Positions 35,675-44,046 of a stretch of DNA of 64,000 bases are shown one piece after another. Positions within the stretch are counted from its first letter, which is position 1, and each line of letters opens with the position of its first letter. The notes under the pieces are model-generated. The model ran no database searches. It was not told where the DNA came from and saw nothing but the letters and a program-made list of their open reading frames with translations. The stretch comes from DAOTXR01 sp034435375 (lineage in GTDB: Bacteria; Chloroflexota; Anaerolineae; Aggregatilineales; UBA3940), in the NCBI GenBank assembly GCA_034435375.1, contig DAOTXR010000052.1, forward strand, positions 124,001-188,000, read 5' to 3'. Position numbers and translations under genes: made by a program.

Positions 35675-36472
35675 TCAGCGCAGCTTGTGCTTTCTACGTG
35701 GGAACCAGGGCACGAAAGCACTGGTACGGGCTATGTAATCCTCATAGCCGGGTTTGGTCTGAGACAGCGTTTTCTCCAGCATATTGACACCTGACACGCG
35801 CGCCAGCAGAAAAGTCATCAGAATCGGACTGAAGATCAACCAAAACCCGCCGCCTGCTGCAGCGATCAGGTAATGCCCCCACCATACGACTGCATCGCCA
35901 AAATAATTGGGATGGCGGGTGGTGGCCCACAGCCCTGTCGTCAAAAGCTTGCCTGCGTTGGCCGGATCGCTCTTGAAGCGGGTGAGCTGCCAATCACCGA
36001 CTGCCTCAAAGAAGAAACCTACAGCCCAAACCATGGTTCCGACCACATCCAAGATCGTCAGGCGGGAGGGATCGCCGAGCAGTTGGGCCCCCAGTATTGG
36101 AGCCGACACAACCAGCATAATCGCGCCTTGCAGCCAGAAAACCTGGAACAGACTCCGCCACCACCAGCGTGCTCCGTGCTCCTCACGCCACTGGCGGTAG
36201 CGGAAGTCCTCCCCACGGCCCCAATTGCGGATCAGAATGTGGATCGATAGCCGCAATCCCCATACCGTAACCAGGCTGACGATCAGCACTTTACGCAGTA
36301 AAAAGCCATCACTCAGCAGGAACGATAGCCAGCCAACCAAGACAAATCCCAGCCCCCAGAAAATGTCGGCGATGCTGGAATCCTTCCTGATCAGGCTAAC
36401 GACCCACAACGCGGTCATATAGATCAGGATTAGAAGCGCCGAGAAACCGACAGTTTGCAGAAAGGCTATCAA
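35675..36472 (-). CDS. DUF1295 membrane protein (steroid 5-alpha-reductase-like fold)
   Basis: A 265-residue protein with about six or seven hydrophobic helices. The C-terminal half carries the DUF1295/isoprenylcysteine-methyltransferase-like signature: LLTTGLWATTRHPNYFGDAVVWWGHY, followed by RVSGVNMLEKTLSQ and GYEDYIARTSAFVPWFPR. The N-terminal part has DSSIADIFWGLGFV. The in vivo substrate is unknown. It is convergent with the TIM-barrel gene and divergent from the S9 peptidase gene. Confidence 0.85.
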   Translation of the reverse strand: MIAFLQTVGFSALLILIYMTALWVVSLIRKDSSIADIFWGLGFVLVGWLSFLLSDGFLLRKVLIVSLVTVWGLRLSIHILIRNWGRGEDFRYRQWREEHGARWWWRSLFQVFWLQGAIMLVVSAPILGAQLLGDPSRLTILDVVGTMVWAVGFFFEAVGDWQLTRFKSDPANAGKLLTTGLWATTRHPNYFGDAVVWWGHYLIAAAGGGFWLIFSPILMTFLLARVSGVNMLEKTLSQTKPGYEDYIARTSAFVPWFPRRKHKLR

Positions 36473-36664
36473 CTTACACCTCCAGGTTGATCGGCAAAGA
36501 TAGGCAACACGCTCAACAGGACATGCTTATGGATTGTACCGCCTGGCGTGGTTCGATCCACCGGACGTAGGTCAGTTGCCCATTGTGTTTGCCCGATGTT
36601 CTGTGGCATGATCAGTGGCAAGCAGACTACCAGAGAACATCCCTGAGTTAAGGAGGACAACGCC

Positions 36665-38746
36665 TTGGCCGAAATTACGGAGAAGCGACGTATCGTCGCC
36701 AAGGACCTGTATCGCATTGCCTATGTTGAAGATGTTCGTGTCAGCCCCGACGGGCGGTGGGTAGCCTATGTCCATCAGACCGTTGATGCGTTGGAGAACG
36801 GCTACAAGCGCAACATCTGGCTGGCCCCCACCGATGGCGGGAAGCCCATCCAACTGACCCGTGGTGGGAAGGATTCCCAGCCTCGTTGGTCACCAGATGG
36901 ACAAACGTTGGCCTTTGTGTCGGCTCGCAATGAGAAACCGCAGGTCTACCTGCTGCCGATCGGCACGCCCGGCGGGGAAGCTCGCGCCTTGACCAATCTA
37001 CCCAATGGCGCAACTAACCCTGCCTGGTCGCCAGATGGGAAGTTTGTGGCTTTCCTGGCCCCTATGAGTGCTGAAGAACGTGCCCAAGAAGATCGGGGCG
37101 AAAAGGAAGAGCCGCCCACCGACCAGTTCGAGAGCAAACAACGCAAGGAGCGCAAAGAGTATGAGGAGAAAAAGCGCTGGGACCCGCGCCCACTGCTGCG
37201 AATTCCTTACCGTGAGGGGACCAGCTATCGCGATGACCGCTACACCCAGGTGTACCTCATATCGGTCGCCGAGGGCCTTGAGGAAGGCGAGGCCAAGCCG
37301 CGCCGCCTGACGGACATTGATGCCGACCACACAGCAGTCGAGTGGATGCCCGATGGCCAGTACATCCTCACTGCACGCACTCTCGATCCAGAGCACGATG
37401 AGCCGTGGCGCTTGAGCACTTTGTATCGCATCCGCCTTGCCGATGGCGTCATCGAGCAGCTCACTGACGAGAGCCACTCTGATATACACCCCTTGCCGTC
37501 ACCCGATGGCCGCTGGATTGCCTATCTGCGCACGCCGGTTGAGAATATGGCTGCTGCCCAGGCGCTCCTGGCTGTCATTCCAGCAGACGGCGGCGAGCCG
37601 CGCGACCTGACACGTGAGTTTGACCGCTCGCTGGTCAGCTTTGAGTGGGCGCGGGATGGCAACACCCTGGTTTTTAGCGCCAACAGTTGGGGCGCCTGCG
37701 AGATTTACGCCGTCTCACCTCAGGGCGGGCCAGTCGAAAGAGTCGTGTCTGGCAAGATGGATATCCAGTACATGGACACTGGGCCAGATGGAGGAATTGC
37801 CTTTGCCGCCAGCACACCGCTCAGCCCACCTGAACTGTTCTGGCAGGCCCCCGGCGCCGATGAGCCAATTCCACTCACCAGTGTCAATACAAAGTTTCTG
37901 AACGAAGTCATTGTCCAACCCACCCATGAGCTGCGTTATACCGCTCCAGATGGACAGCAACTACAAGGGTGGTACATCCTACCTGTAGGATATGAAGAGG
38001 GTAAGACCTATCCGCTGGCTTTCAATATCCACGGTGGGCCGCATGTCATGTGGGGGCCAGCCACGCGGTCTATGTGGCACGAATGGCAGTTCCATGCTGC
38101 CTGCGGCTACGTCGTCTTTTATGCCAATCCGCGCGGCGCTGATGGCTATGGCCAGCAGTTCCGTGACGATCTGCATGGAGCCTGGGGTGATGTGGCTTTC
38201 GCTGACCTCATGACCGGGATCGATGCCTTGTTGGACAAAGGTTTCGTCGATAAGGAACGCATGGCTGTCACTGGCGGGTCCTACGGTGGTTACATGACAG
38301 CCTGGATAGTCGGTCACACCGATCGCTTCAAGTGCGCCGTGGCCCAGCGCGGCGTCTACAACCTGATCAGCTTCTACGGCACCAGCGATGTTCCCTCGCT
38401 GATCAGCTATGAGTACGATGTCGAGCCGTGGGAGGACCCACAGCGCCTGTGGGAGCACTCGCCGTTGGCTCACGCCCACAAAATCACCACTCCGCTGCTT
38501 ATCCTGGCCAGTGACAACGACTTCCGCGTCCCTATCGAGCAGGCAGAGCAGCTATTCGCCTTCGTGCGACGCAGCGGCAAAGCCCCGGTCAAGATGCTTC
38601 GTTTTCCCCGCGATGGGCACGAACTGTCACGCAGTGGCGAGCCAGAACACCGTATTGTCCGTCTCACTGAGATGGTGAAGTGGTTTGACAGTTACTGTCA
38701 GCCTGAGCGCTTGTCTGGGGATTCTTTGCAAAGTGAGGGTGTGTGA
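36665..38746 (+). CDS. S9-family serine peptidase (acylaminoacyl/dipeptidyl type)
   Basis: A 693-residue prolyl-oligopeptidase family enzyme. Residues about 20-390 form a beta-propeller with TolB-like blades (SPDGRWVAYV, RWSPDGQTLAFVS, AWSPDGKFVAFL). The C-terminal alpha/beta-hydrolase domain has the nucleophile in GGSYGGYMT, the acid in SDNDFRVP and the histidine in DGHELS. No signal peptide is seen, so it probably acts in the cytoplasm on short peptides. The TTG start follows AAGGAGG with 8-base spacing. Confidence 0.93.
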   Translation: MAEITEKRRIVAKDLYRIAYVEDVRVSPDGRWVAYVHQTVDALENGYKRNIWLAPTDGGKPIQLTRGGKDSQPRWSPDGQTLAFVSARNEKPQVYLLPIGTPGGEARALTNLPNGATNPAWSPDGKFVAFLAPMSAEERAQEDRGEKEEPPTDQFESKQRKERKEYEEKKRWDPRPLLRIPYREGTSYRDDRYTQVYLISVAEGLEEGEAKPRRLTDIDADHTAVEWMPDGQYILTARTLDPEHDEPWRLSTLYRIRLADGVIEQLTDESHSDIHPLPSPDGRWIAYLRTPVENMAAAQALLAVIPADGGEPRDLTREFDRSLVSFEWARDGNTLVFSANSWGACEIYAVSPQGGPVERVVSGKMDIQYMDTGPDGGIAFAASTPLSPPELFWQAPGADEPIPLTSVNTKFLNEVIVQPTHELRYTAPDGQQLQGWYILPVGYEEGKTYPLAFNIHGGPHVMWGPATRSMWHEWQFHAACGYVVFYANPRGADGYGQQFRDDLHGAWGDVAFADLMTGIDALLDKGFVDKERMAVTGGSYGGYMTAWIVGHTDRFKCAVAQRGVYNLISFYGTSDVPSLISYEYDVEPWEDPQRLWEHSPLAHAHKITTPLLILASDNDFRVPIEQAEQLFAFVRRSGKAPVKMLRFPRDGHELSRSGEPEHRIVRLTEMVKWFDSYCQPERLSGDSLQSEGV

Positions 38747-38771
38747 TCTTTTCCACAGCGACCCAAAAGCA

Positions 38772-38798
38772 TTGGGGCAGGCATGTTGCCTGCCCCAA
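38772..38798. terminator. Bidirectional hairpin between S9 peptidase and glpD
   Basis: A perfect 12-bp inverted repeat (TTGGGGCAGGCA with its complement) and a 3-base loop, between convergent genes. T-runs are short or absent. Its position and strength suggest a shared terminator. Confidence 0.65.
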
Positions 38799-38848
38799 CC
38801 GTGCCTGCTCTGGAAGGGCAGTTCGGAGATAATTCTCCCCCAATAGCT

Positions 38849-40516
38849 TCACGCTGATTGCACCAGACCCGGACAAGCCAGGGAGTCTGGATTCACCTCT
38901 GCGCTTGGCAACCAATGTCTGGTTATATCAGGTGGTCCATAGTAGGCCTGCCAGCGTTCCACATATCTGGCGACCTCTTCCTCCCAGCGGACATCGTCCC
39001 AGCCCAGTTCCTCCTGAACCAGGACGCGGATACGCGGCAGGAATCGCTGCCCGCCACCCGGCGCGATCAGGCCCAGCCGCACCCTACGCAGCAACAGATC
39101 GTCTAGGTGGATCACCGCTTCTTGCCGGGCAGCCCAGCGTAGTTCCAGCCCGTGGATCGGCAGGCCACCGAGGGTATCCCGCTCGAACTCCGGCCTCTCA
39201 CGTGCGAAGTCCAGAATCTCGACTCCATAGCGCGCTGACAGTCGAAGCGCCTCGCGCGGTGTGAAGCCGTGCAGCGGCTCATCGATGGGGGGAGTCGGGT
39301 CGAGTGCACTGAGGTTCGCATCCACTGGGGCCATTCTGGGAAGCTGTCCACGGAGCGCTTTCAGCGCGTCCAGCGCGATGCACCGGAAGGTCGTCAGCTT
39401 GCCGCCCGTCACGCTCAGCAGCCCTGCCTCATTCCATAGGACGTGCTCGCGGCTTTCCTTGGAGGGATCCGTTTTCTCATGCTTGCTGCGCACCACGGGG
39501 CGCACCCCGGCGAACGTCGCCAGCACATCCTTCTCACTCAAGTTCAGGCTGGGGAAATGCGCCTGCACTGCGCGCAGCAGATAAGCGCTCTCCTCTGTGG
39601 TGATGGTCGGCTCCTCGTCCAGACTTTGCAAGTGATCGAGGTCAGTTGTACCCAGCAGAGTGATTCCCTCCCAGGGGAAGGCGAATACCGGACGCCCGTC
39701 GTCAGGGTGTGGAAAAGTCACCGCCTGGAAGGTTGGAAAGCGATGCTGGGCAAAGATCAGGTGACTCCCGCGCAACGGTCGGATACGCGGCCCGGCCCCG
39801 ACCTCCTCCCGCAGACGATCGACCCAAGCTCCGGTTGCATTGACCACTGCCGACGCCCGGGTTTCGTGTATACGACCCGTGGTATGGTCACGCACTACCA
39901 CGCCGCATACCTGGCCCTGTTCATCTCTTAATAGCCGCTCAGCTTGGGCGTAGTTGATCGCTATCGCACGTCCGGTTGCCACGCCCTCGCGCAGCACCCG
40001 CAGGACCAGCCGGGCATCGTCAGTCTGGGCATCGTAGAAGCGAAAGCCGCCTGTTAATTGGTCCCCCGACAGCCCAGGAGACATCATCTGAACCTGCATG
40101 GGGTCCAACGTCTCGTACATGTGCCACCGGCCGCCCATCCAACTGTACATCCTCAGCCCGGTTTCCATCATCCAACCAGGTATTCTGTCGTGTTGATAGG
40201 TTGGGAAGATGAACGGTAGTGGTTCAATCAGCCCTGAGCCTTCCTTCAGCAGCGTCTGACGTTCACGGACCGATTGCCAAGTCAGCCGAAACTGCAAGTT
40301 GTTCAGGTAGCGCAACCCACCGTGAACCATCTTGGACGAGCGACTGGATGTGCCGGAGGCAAAGTCATTCTGCTCCAGCAACAGCACACGCAGGCCAACC
40401 CGCACACCCTCGCGCAAAATTCCTGCCCCGGTAATCCCGCCCCCTATGATAATCAAATCCCAGGCATCGCTAAGACGGGACCAGGCTGTGTTCCGATCTG
40501 GCGCGCCATATAACAT
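38849..40516 (-). CDS. glpD: FAD-dependent glycerol-3-phosphate dehydrogenase
   Basis: A 555-residue membrane-associated flavoenzyme that oxidises glycerol-3-phosphate to dihydroxyacetone phosphate and donates electrons to quinone. The Rossmann motif IIIGGGITGAG, then VLLLEQNDFASGTSSRSSKMVHGGLRYL in pieces, VVNATGAWVD and LLSVTGGKLTTFR are hallmarks of GlpD/GlpA. ATG 40516 is preferred because AAGGAG lies 8 bases upstream; the longer reading overlaps the AGPS-like gene. It is the last gene of a FadR-controlled operon. Confidence 0.93.
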   Translation of the reverse strand: MLYGAPDRNTAWSRLSDAWDLIIIGGGITGAGILREGVRVGLRVLLLEQNDFASGTSSRSSKMVHGGLRYLNNLQFRLTWQSVRERQTLLKEGSGLIEPLPFIFPTYQHDRIPGWMMETGLRMYSWMGGRWHMYETLDPMQVQMMSPGLSGDQLTGGFRFYDAQTDDARLVLRVLREGVATGRAIAINYAQAERLLRDEQGQVCGVVVRDHTTGRIHETRASAVVNATGAWVDRLREEVGAGPRIRPLRGSHLIFAQHRFPTFQAVTFPHPDDGRPVFAFPWEGITLLGTTDLDHLQSLDEEPTITTEESAYLLRAVQAHFPSLNLSEKDVLATFAGVRPVVRSKHEKTDPSKESREHVLWNEAGLLSVTGGKLTTFRCIALDALKALRGQLPRMAPVDANLSALDPTPPIDEPLHGFTPREALRLSARYGVEILDFARERPEFERDTLGGLPIHGLELRWAARQEAVIHLDDLLLRRVRLGLIAPGGGQRFLPRIRVLVQEELGWDDVRWEEEVARYVERWQAYYGPPDITRHWLPSAEVNPDSLACPGLVQSA

Positions 40517-40535
40517 AGCCCCCGCTCCTTGCTGA

Positions 40536-42173
40536 TTACTCCTGCTTGCCACCCTCCCCAAGCGCATACCGAGGCGGGGCGGCATCGAACAGCTTGCCAG
40601 GGTTCAGAATGCCATCTGGATCGCAGCGTCTGGCAACGTCGCGAATCAGCGCCATACCGAGTGCTCCTTTCTCGGCCTCCAAAAATGGCGCATGGTCGGT
40701 GCCCACGCCATGCTGGTGGCTGATCGTGCCGCCGTGCGCCACAATCACCTCACTGGCTGCGCGTTTCATCCGCCACCATAGGTCGATCATCTGGTCAGGG
40801 TCGGTCAGCACTCGGCCCAGGTAGGTTACATAGATGCTGGCTCCAGTTGGATACAGGTGGGAGAGGTGAGCAAAGGCATAGACTCGCCCACCTGTGCGGG
40901 CCAGGGCATTTGGAATACTGTCAAGTATGGCCCTGGCCGTGCGGATCACGTCATCCCAGGGAACGATAGTCTCTAGGGTATCGACCGTGTAGCCGTGCTC
41001 CCACAGCGTGTTGCGGAGGTAGGGCGATAGAAAGCGACTCTTGCGCCACATCTTGCCCATATACTGTCCAACATATACCCCACCATGCCGTCGGGCGATC
41101 CCGATCGCGGCCCGCCGATTACTATGGACCGTTTCCTGGCTGCCTGTTGCGCCGAAGATCAACATACACTTGTCCGGGCGCCGATAGCCGAGCGCACTTA
41201 GTCCTTGGTGTGCCAAGTTGACCAAACCCTCGTGTCCGGCCAATGTCAGCGTTGCCTCAGTCTCTGCGCCATTGCTCAGCCGCAGCATAGACAGCACCAG
41301 CCGCGCCTGGACCATCTCGCGGGCAGCCTGGACAGCCTGCTCCCAGCCTGGGAAGAAGACTCCGTAGAACTGTTCGCACTCCGGCAAGGGGGAAATGCGC
41401 ACCGTTGCCCGGCTGATGATGCCCATGCGCCCTTCCGACCCCAAGACCATCTCTCGCAGATCGGGGCCAGCGGCGCTGGCCGGGTGACACGGCAGGTCGA
41501 GCGTGCCCGCTGGCGCGACCAGTCGCCCGCCAGCGAACAGATGCTCAATGCGCCCATAATAGAGCGACTGCTGCCCACTGGACCGTGTGGCGACCCAGCC
41601 GCCCAACGTCGAGTATTCCCACGACTGTGGGAAGTGGCCCAGCGTAACGCCGTGTGCCCGCAACGCGGCTTCCAGATGCGGCCCGCGAATGCCTGCCCCA
41701 AACGTCGCTAGGTGGCTGGTCCGATCTAGGTCAAACAGCTGGCACATGCGAGACAGATCGACCGTCACCGCTGGTCGTCCTGCCTCCGGATTGACATGCC
41801 CCACAACACTCGTCCCCCCACCGTAGGGGATCAGTGCAACGCTGTGCTGACGAGCGTAGTCGAACAACGCTTGCAGGTCTTCTTCGCTTGAAGGATAGGC
41901 CACGCCTGCCGGAAACGTTCCGATCCGCCCCCAACGCATTGCTACCCAGTCAGGCAGTGATTGACCGCGGGCGTGTCGTACTCTATCCTCGGCGTCAGTG
42001 CTGATCAGTGGGTGGGCAGGGATGCCAGCTTCTGGCACTGATCGCACTACCTGTTCTAGCATTGCGTCCGAGGGTGGCTGCCCCTCTCCGATCTCGTTGG
42101 CCAGCCACGCCAGCGCTCCTGCTGGCACAGGATATGTGATGCTGTCGTCGCCCCAGCCGTTCCACCGTCGCAT
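40536..42173 (-). CDS. Alkylglycerone-phosphate-synthase-like FAD oxidase
   Basis: A 545-residue VAO/PCMH flavoprotein. The RRWNGWGDDS opening, DAEDRVRHARGQSLPD, the FAD-binding IPYGGGTSVVG, GHFPQSWEYSTLGGWVATRSSG and the C-terminal GGTISHQHGVG match alkyldihydroxyacetonephosphate synthase, which replaces the acyl chain of acyl-DHAP with a fatty alcohol in ether-lipid synthesis. The distinguishing histidine stretch near the C-terminus is HQHG here. A related oxidase acting on glycerol- or lactate-like substrates cannot be excluded. It lies between fadR and glpD in one operon, with gaps of 13 and 19 bases. Confidence 0.82.
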   Translation of the reverse strand: MRRWNGWGDDSITYPVPAGALAWLANEIGEGQPPSDAMLEQVVRSVPEAGIPAHPLISTDAEDRVRHARGQSLPDWVAMRWGRIGTFPAGVAYPSSEEDLQALFDYARQHSVALIPYGGGTSVVGHVNPEAGRPAVTVDLSRMCQLFDLDRTSHLATFGAGIRGPHLEAALRAHGVTLGHFPQSWEYSTLGGWVATRSSGQQSLYYGRIEHLFAGGRLVAPAGTLDLPCHPASAAGPDLREMVLGSEGRMGIISRATVRISPLPECEQFYGVFFPGWEQAVQAAREMVQARLVLSMLRLSNGAETEATLTLAGHEGLVNLAHQGLSALGYRRPDKCMLIFGATGSQETVHSNRRAAIGIARRHGGVYVGQYMGKMWRKSRFLSPYLRNTLWEHGYTVDTLETIVPWDDVIRTARAILDSIPNALARTGGRVYAFAHLSHLYPTGASIYVTYLGRVLTDPDQMIDLWWRMKRAASEVIVAHGGTISHQHGVGTDHAPFLEAEKGALGMALIRDVARRCDPDGILNPGKLFDAAPPRYALGEGGKQE

Positions 42174-42186
42174 TCGATGTCCCCTT

Positions 42187-42909
42187 TCAGCGGTCCAGAG
42201 TCGTCTGACTGGTTGCCTTGTGCCACAAGGCGATGCTGTGCTGCATCACCCTGTCGACGACTTTGCCCGCTGCCTGTGTGTCCCCTGCCGCTGCTGCCAT
42301 GCGCAGATCGGCATAGAACTCGCGGGAGTTTTGCCGCGACTCTGCTAGGCTGAAGTACATGCGGGCCATGTCCTCGTAAAAACCTGCAAAGCTGTTGATC
42401 ATCAGCGTATAGACAGGATTGGTGGATAGAATGGTCAGACCATGATGCAGCAACCAATCGACATGAGCGAAGGATTCGGGCGTGTCTTCCAGGTCGGCCA
42501 CCAACGCATCGATCAGAGCCACCACCCGTGCTGCATTGTGCTGGACCGCGGCGCGAGTGTATGCTGGGGCCAACGCTCCGCGCACATCGAGCAACTGGGG
42601 AACAAAGGTGTCGGGCAGCACTGCCTGGTGCTCCACCAATGCAGCCAGCACGTTCAGGTTCCCTTCAATCCAGATATCGCGTACACGGGTGCGCCGACCC
42701 TGCTGAATCTCGATCCACCCGTCAGTGGCCAGCCGCTGTAGCGCTTCGCGCAGCGTCGAACGTGTCACACCCAGCATCTCGGCGAGCTGGCGCTCGGCAG
42801 GAAGGGCGCTGTTAGCAGGGAAAGTGCCCTCCAAGATAGCATCAATCAAGCGAGAGTAAGTCAGTTCGGCAGGTTTGGCTGGTACAGTCCATTCGGGCAA
42901 CTCAGGCAT
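42187..42909 (-). CDS. fadR: FadR-type GntR transcription regulator
   Basis: A 240-residue regulator. The N-terminal winged helix has LPAERQLAEMLGVTRSTLREALQRLATDGW followed by IQQGRRTRVRD, very close in pattern to FadR of Escherichia coli ([25 protein letters not shown]). The C-terminal all-helical domain also aligns by eye with the acyl-CoA-binding domain, including DWLLHHGLTILSTNPVYTLMINSFAGFYEDMARMYF in pieces. AAGGAG lies 5 bases before the ATG. FadR-type half-sites overlap its own transcription start, so autoregulation is likely, with long-chain acyl-CoA as the inferred effector. Confidence 0.9.
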   Translation of the reverse strand: MPELPEWTVPAKPAELTYSRLIDAILEGTFPANSALPAERQLAEMLGVTRSTLREALQRLATDGWIEIQQGRRTRVRDIWIEGNLNVLAALVEHQAVLPDTFVPQLLDVRGALAPAYTRAAVQHNAARVVALIDALVADLEDTPESFAHVDWLLHHGLTILSTNPVYTLMINSFAGFYEDMARMYFSLAESRQNSREFYADLRMAAAAGDTQAAGKVVDRVMQHSIALWHKATSQTTLDR

Positions 42910-42926
42910 AGCATCTCCTTCGCGCT

Positions 42927-42948
42927 ACTGGTCGGACCACCGACCAGT
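42927..42948. promoter_or_regulatory. FadR-type operator
   Basis: ACTGGTCGG (42927-42935), ACCA, CCGACCAGT (42940-42948): a perfect 9-bp inverted repeat with a 4-base spacer. Inside it, TGGTCGGACCA (42929-42939) matches the FadR core TGGTNNNACCA, and a third half-site GACCA lies at 42942-42946. It sits immediately after the predicted transcription start of fadR, where binding would block transcription. Confidence 0.8.
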
Positions 42949-42955
42949 TGAGTCC

Positions 42956-42984
42956 ATTGTAGGATGTTTGCGTGTGGGAGTCAA
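42956..42984 (-). promoter_or_regulatory. Promoter of the fadR-AGPS-glpD operon
   Basis: On the minus strand TTGACT (42984-42979), exactly 17 bases, TACAAT (42961-42956). Each hexamer matches consensus at five of six positions. Predicted start near 42949, directly at the operator. Confidence 0.8.
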
Positions 42985-43020
42985 GGGAGTGTGCGGTCCC
43001 CTTGTCCGCTTTGTTCTGGC

Positions 43021-43049
43021 TTGGTCCATCAGTGCTCCTGATCTACAAT
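43021..43049 (+). promoter_or_regulatory. Promoter of the zinc-finger/FHA/M50 operon
   Basis: TTGGTC (43021-43026), 17 bases, TACAAT (43044-43049), giving a leader of about 57 bases. An overlapping alternative is TTGTCA (43054) with TAACAT 16 bases on. Confidence 0.45.
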
Positions 43050-43112
43050 ACCATTGTCAGGCTGAAACTGCCTTGTAACATTCGGTGGAGTGCCTATTCA
43101 GGAGAATCTTCG

Positions 43113-43325
43113 ATGAACTGCATTCGCTGCGAGATGCCGGCTCAGGCCATTTGCCGCTTTTGCGGGCGGGCGGTATGCCAGGAACATATCCAGAAGATGA
43201 ACTACATCGTCACGGTTTACGTTAGCAAGGACCAGGTGCCTAAGTCAATCGTGGTGGCCGACGCGGTGTGGTGTGGCATTTGCAAACCGCAGCCCGAGCC
43301 GATTGAGATGCCTTACCTGGCTTGA
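43113..43325 (+). CDS. Small zinc-finger protein (DUF2180-like)
   Basis: A 70-residue protein with an array of metal ligands: C3, C6, C14, C17, C22, H25, C54 and C57. The N-terminal pattern C-x2-C-x7-C-x2-C-x4-C-x2-H resembles DUF2180/B-box-like small zinc proteins; the last C-x2-C could complete a second site. ATG 43113 follows AGGAG with 8-base spacing. It is the first gene of a tight three-gene operon with a double-FHA protein and an M50 protease, with a 13-base gap to the next gene, and may act as an adaptor. Confidence 0.75.
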   Translation: MNCIRCEMPAQAICRFCGRAVCQEHIQKMNYIVTVYVSKDQVPKSIVVADAVWCGICKPQPEPIEMPYLA

Positions 43326-43338
43326 GAAGGAGTGGGGG

Positions 43339-44028
43339 ATGGTCGCCACAGACGAAAAACCAATCCGCGCCATGCTGTGGTGGACAGATACCAATGGCAA
43401 ACAGCGCATCACCCTGAGAGAAGGCGATACTGCCCAGGTCGGGCGCGATCCGGGAAATAAGGTCCATGTAGCCAGCGAGCACGTCTCACGCCGTCACGCA
43501 CTGCTCGAATGGCGCGAAGGCCACTTTGTCATCTCGGACCTGGGCAGCCTAAACGGCACCAAGGTTAATGGAACCCTGATTGAAGGCCCCACCGAGCTCA
43601 GGGATAGTGATGTTATCACCCTCTACAAAGTAGATCTGACCTTTCGCCTCACAGATAGGAATGTCGACCTGGATGTGGGTGAGGCGGAGGACCTGAAAGA
43701 TACCTTTATCGTCCCGGTTACCGCTCAAGGCGATCGCCTGATCGTCAGCAGCGGCCCTCAGGAAGGTCGCGTCATCCCTCTCACGGTGGACAAAGCCGTG
43801 ATTGGGCGGGCAACAGCTCGCGCCTCGTGGGATATTGCTCTTCAGGATCGGTCTGTCTCGCGCCCCCACGCCCAGATCGAGAAGACCAGCCAGGGTTACG
43901 TGCTCACCGATCTGGGCAGCGCCAACGGTACGCTTGTCAACGGCGATCCGATTTTGGAGGCGAGGCTGCTCGAAGATGGCGATTTAATCCTTATCGGTGA
44001 GACGGCGCTGCTGTTCCGCGCCAAGTAG
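43339..44028 (+). CDS. Protein with two FHA domains
   Basis: A 229-residue cytoplasmic protein. The first FHA domain (about 25-95) has GRDPGNKV, SRRHA and LGSLNGTKVNG; the second (about 150-222) has GRATARAS, SRPHA and LGSANGTLVNG. Both keep the Arg, Ser-x-x-His and Asn-Gly pattern needed to bind phosphothreonine. The linker at residues 119-125 contains D-T-F-I-V, a possible phosphothreonine ligand itself. AAGGAG lies 6 bases before the ATG. The next gene carries repeated E-T-L-I-L motifs that could be its ligands. No Ser/Thr kinase is in the window. Confidence 0.88.
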   Translation: MVATDEKPIRAMLWWTDTNGKQRITLREGDTAQVGRDPGNKVHVASEHVSRRHALLEWREGHFVISDLGSLNGTKVNGTLIEGPTELRDSDVITLYKVDLTFRLTDRNVDLDVGEAEDLKDTFIVPVTAQGDRLIVSSGPQEGRVIPLTVDKAVIGRATARASWDIALQDRSVSRPHAQIEKTSQGYVLTDLGSANGTLVNGDPILEARLLEDGDLILIGETALLFRAK

Positions 44029-44046
44029 TCAGGTGGGGGTATAGAC

